Shown here in pieces: positions 5,943 to 6,219 of a DNA stretch of 6,219 nucleotides (position 1 is its first letter; each line of letters starts with the position of its first letter). Both the position numbers and the translations under genes were made by a program. The stretch is from Proteobacteria bacterium UBA1847 (GTDB lineage Bacteria; Pseudomonadota; Gammaproteobacteria; Steroidobacterales; Woeseiaceae), in assembly GCA_002338605.1 (NCBI GenBank), contig DDIP01000317.1, positions 1 through 6,219 of the forward strand, given 5' to 3'. The notes below the pieces were generated by a model, which saw nothing but the letters and a program-made list of their open reading frames with translations, was not told the origin of the DNA and did no database searches.

Positions 5943-5965
5943 ACAATCAAACCATACCTGATTGT
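5943..5965. promoter_or_regulatory. Inverted repeat, candidate operator
   Basis: ACAATCA (5943-5949) and TGATTGT (5959-5965) are perfect complements with a 9-base spacer. With a 2-base gap the arms extend to GTGACAATCA and TGATTGTTTCAC. It lies 27-49 bases upstream of the cytochrome c start, where an operator for the - strand block could sit. A third copy of the core, GATTG at 5931-5935, pairs with the same CAATC arm. The regulator is unknown. One such 7-bp pair in 200 bp could also arise by chance. Confidence 0.35.
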
Positions 5966-6047
5966 TTCACGAACCCGGAAAGATCCCTGTAGGTAATTGC
6001 CGCAGTTACGATGCGTAGTCCCAGCAATAAGAAAAGCCGTCGATAAC

Positions 6048-6056
6048 TGCTAAAAG
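6048..6056 (+). promoter_or_regulatory. Possible extended -10 promoter element for the lipoprotein gene
   Basis: TGCTAAAAG has the TGn extension and 4 of 6 matches to TATAAT, and it would start transcription about 55-60 bases before the ATG at 6120. No convincing -35 hexamer lies at 16-18 bases upstream, so this is a weak call. Confidence 0.2.
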
Positions 6057-6107
6057 AGAACGTACAAATTCAAGGCGCGCGACTGCGCTCCGCCGCGCTG
6101 CACCAAC

Positions 6108-6115
6108 GGGGGGAA
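6108..6115 (+). promoter_or_regulatory. Ribosome binding site for the lipoprotein gene
   Basis: GGGGGGAA lies 4 bases before the ATG at 6120, with its G-run core about 6 bases away. It supports the chosen start of the truncated gene. Confidence 0.55.
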
Positions 6116-6119
6116 CACC

Positions 6120-6219
6120 ATGATCAACTCGGGATGTCAGCGGGTATTTTGGGCCAGCCTGCTAGTAGCTTCGACGTTTTTGGCGGGCTGCAGCGGCAGC
6201 GACGGCGCTGCCGGTGCTG
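6120..6219 (+). CDS. Lipoprotein, N-terminal fragment (possibly an MtrC/OmcA-like surface protein)
   Basis: The first 33 codons of a + strand gene that runs off the right edge. The product begins with a lipoprotein signal peptide: a short polar start with an Arg at residue 8, a hydrophobic stretch (residues 9-20), and the lipobox LAGC at 21-24, making C24 the lipidated residue. The +2 residue is Ser, not Asp, which by the Lol rule favours the outer membrane. After the Cys comes a Gly-rich linker, SGSDGAAGA. This pattern (lipobox followed by GSDG/GAAG-type repeats) is common at the start of decaheme surface cytochromes of the MtrC/OmcA family, and also of other outer-membrane lipoproteins with collagen-like linkers. 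No CXXCH falls in the visible part, so identity stays open. It is divergent from the cytochrome/fumarate reductase block, sharing its intergenic region. Confidence 0.7.
   Translation, partial: MINSGCQRVFWASLLVASTFLAGCSGSDGAAGA

Larger units (their letters stand above)
5917..6119 (+). other. Divergent intergenic region
   Basis: A 203-bp space between two divergently transcribed genes. It must hold promoters for both the - strand respiratory block and the + strand lipoprotein gene. I see two ribosome sites, one short inverted repeat (5943-5965) and one weak extended -10 element (6048-6056). I find no consensus FNR box (TTGAT-N4-ATCAA) and no RNA gene. Confidence 0.7.

Noticed and set aside
6002..6050. 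GCAGTTA / TAACTGC inverted repeat in the divergent region
   Set aside because: The arms are 35 bases apart and do not extend. About one such 7-bp pair is expected by chance in a 200-bp region.
5917..6119. FNR or NarL box in the divergent region
   Set aside because: An FNR-like half site TTGAT is present on the - strand at 5950-5946, but the matching ATCAA half is missing at the right spacing. No full NarL heptamer pair was found.

Overview
The window looks like chromosome from a Gram-negative bacterium, most likely a gammaproteobacterium, and possibly a marine or sediment lineage. The evidence is the 3' end of a Na+-translocating NADH:quinone reductase (nqr) operon with its maturation gene nqrM, several periplasmic c-type cytochromes, and the start of an outer-membrane-type lipoprotein. 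The taxon is inferred from gene content only. Everything here concerns respiratory electron transfer.

Left end, + strand (1-940): the C-terminal part of NqrF, which is the NADH-oxidising subunit of Na+-NQR. It is followed after 3 bp by nqrM and then, with no gap, by a small two-CBS-domain protein. The CBS gene runs tail to tail into the next operon with a 4-bp overlap, so there is no room for an intergenic terminator.

Centre, - strand (5916 down to 937): a tightly packed six-gene block. In transcription order it holds a diheme c4/FccA-like periplasmic cytochrome c, a SnoaL/NTF2-like protein, a membrane-anchored tetraheme NapC/NirT/CymA-type quinol dehydrogenase, then frdC, frdA and frdB. Genes touch or overlap at every junction (ATGA, a 5-bp gap, a 56-bp overlap, TGATG, ATGA), which suggests one translationally coupled transcript. 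The fumarate reductase is the Wolinella succinogenes type. FrdC is a single five-helix diheme cytochrome b with all four haem-ligand histidines, plus glutamates matching the quinol-site Glu66 and 'E-pathway' Glu180 of the Wolinella enzyme. It is not the FrdC/FrdD two-anchor type of E. coli.

Right end (5917-6219): a 203-bp divergent intergenic region with a 7-bp perfect inverted repeat, and then the first 33 codons of a + strand lipoprotein (lipobox LAGC, then a Gly/Ser/Asp/Ala-rich linker). Its start resembles surface multihaem cytochromes of the MtrC/OmcA kind, but no haem motif falls inside the window.

Working model (inference): NADH electrons enter the quinone pool through Na+-NQR. Quinol is then oxidised either by FrdABC (fumarate to succinate) or by the NapC-type protein, which would pass electrons to the diheme cytochrome c and perhaps to a surface acceptor made by the divergent gene. 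The most unusual points are the co-transcription of a complete Wolinella-type fumarate reductase with a CymA/NapC-like and a c4-like cytochrome, a His in place of the usual Met at the haem-1 ligand position of the NapC homologue, and a SnoaL-like protein embedded between the cytochrome genes.
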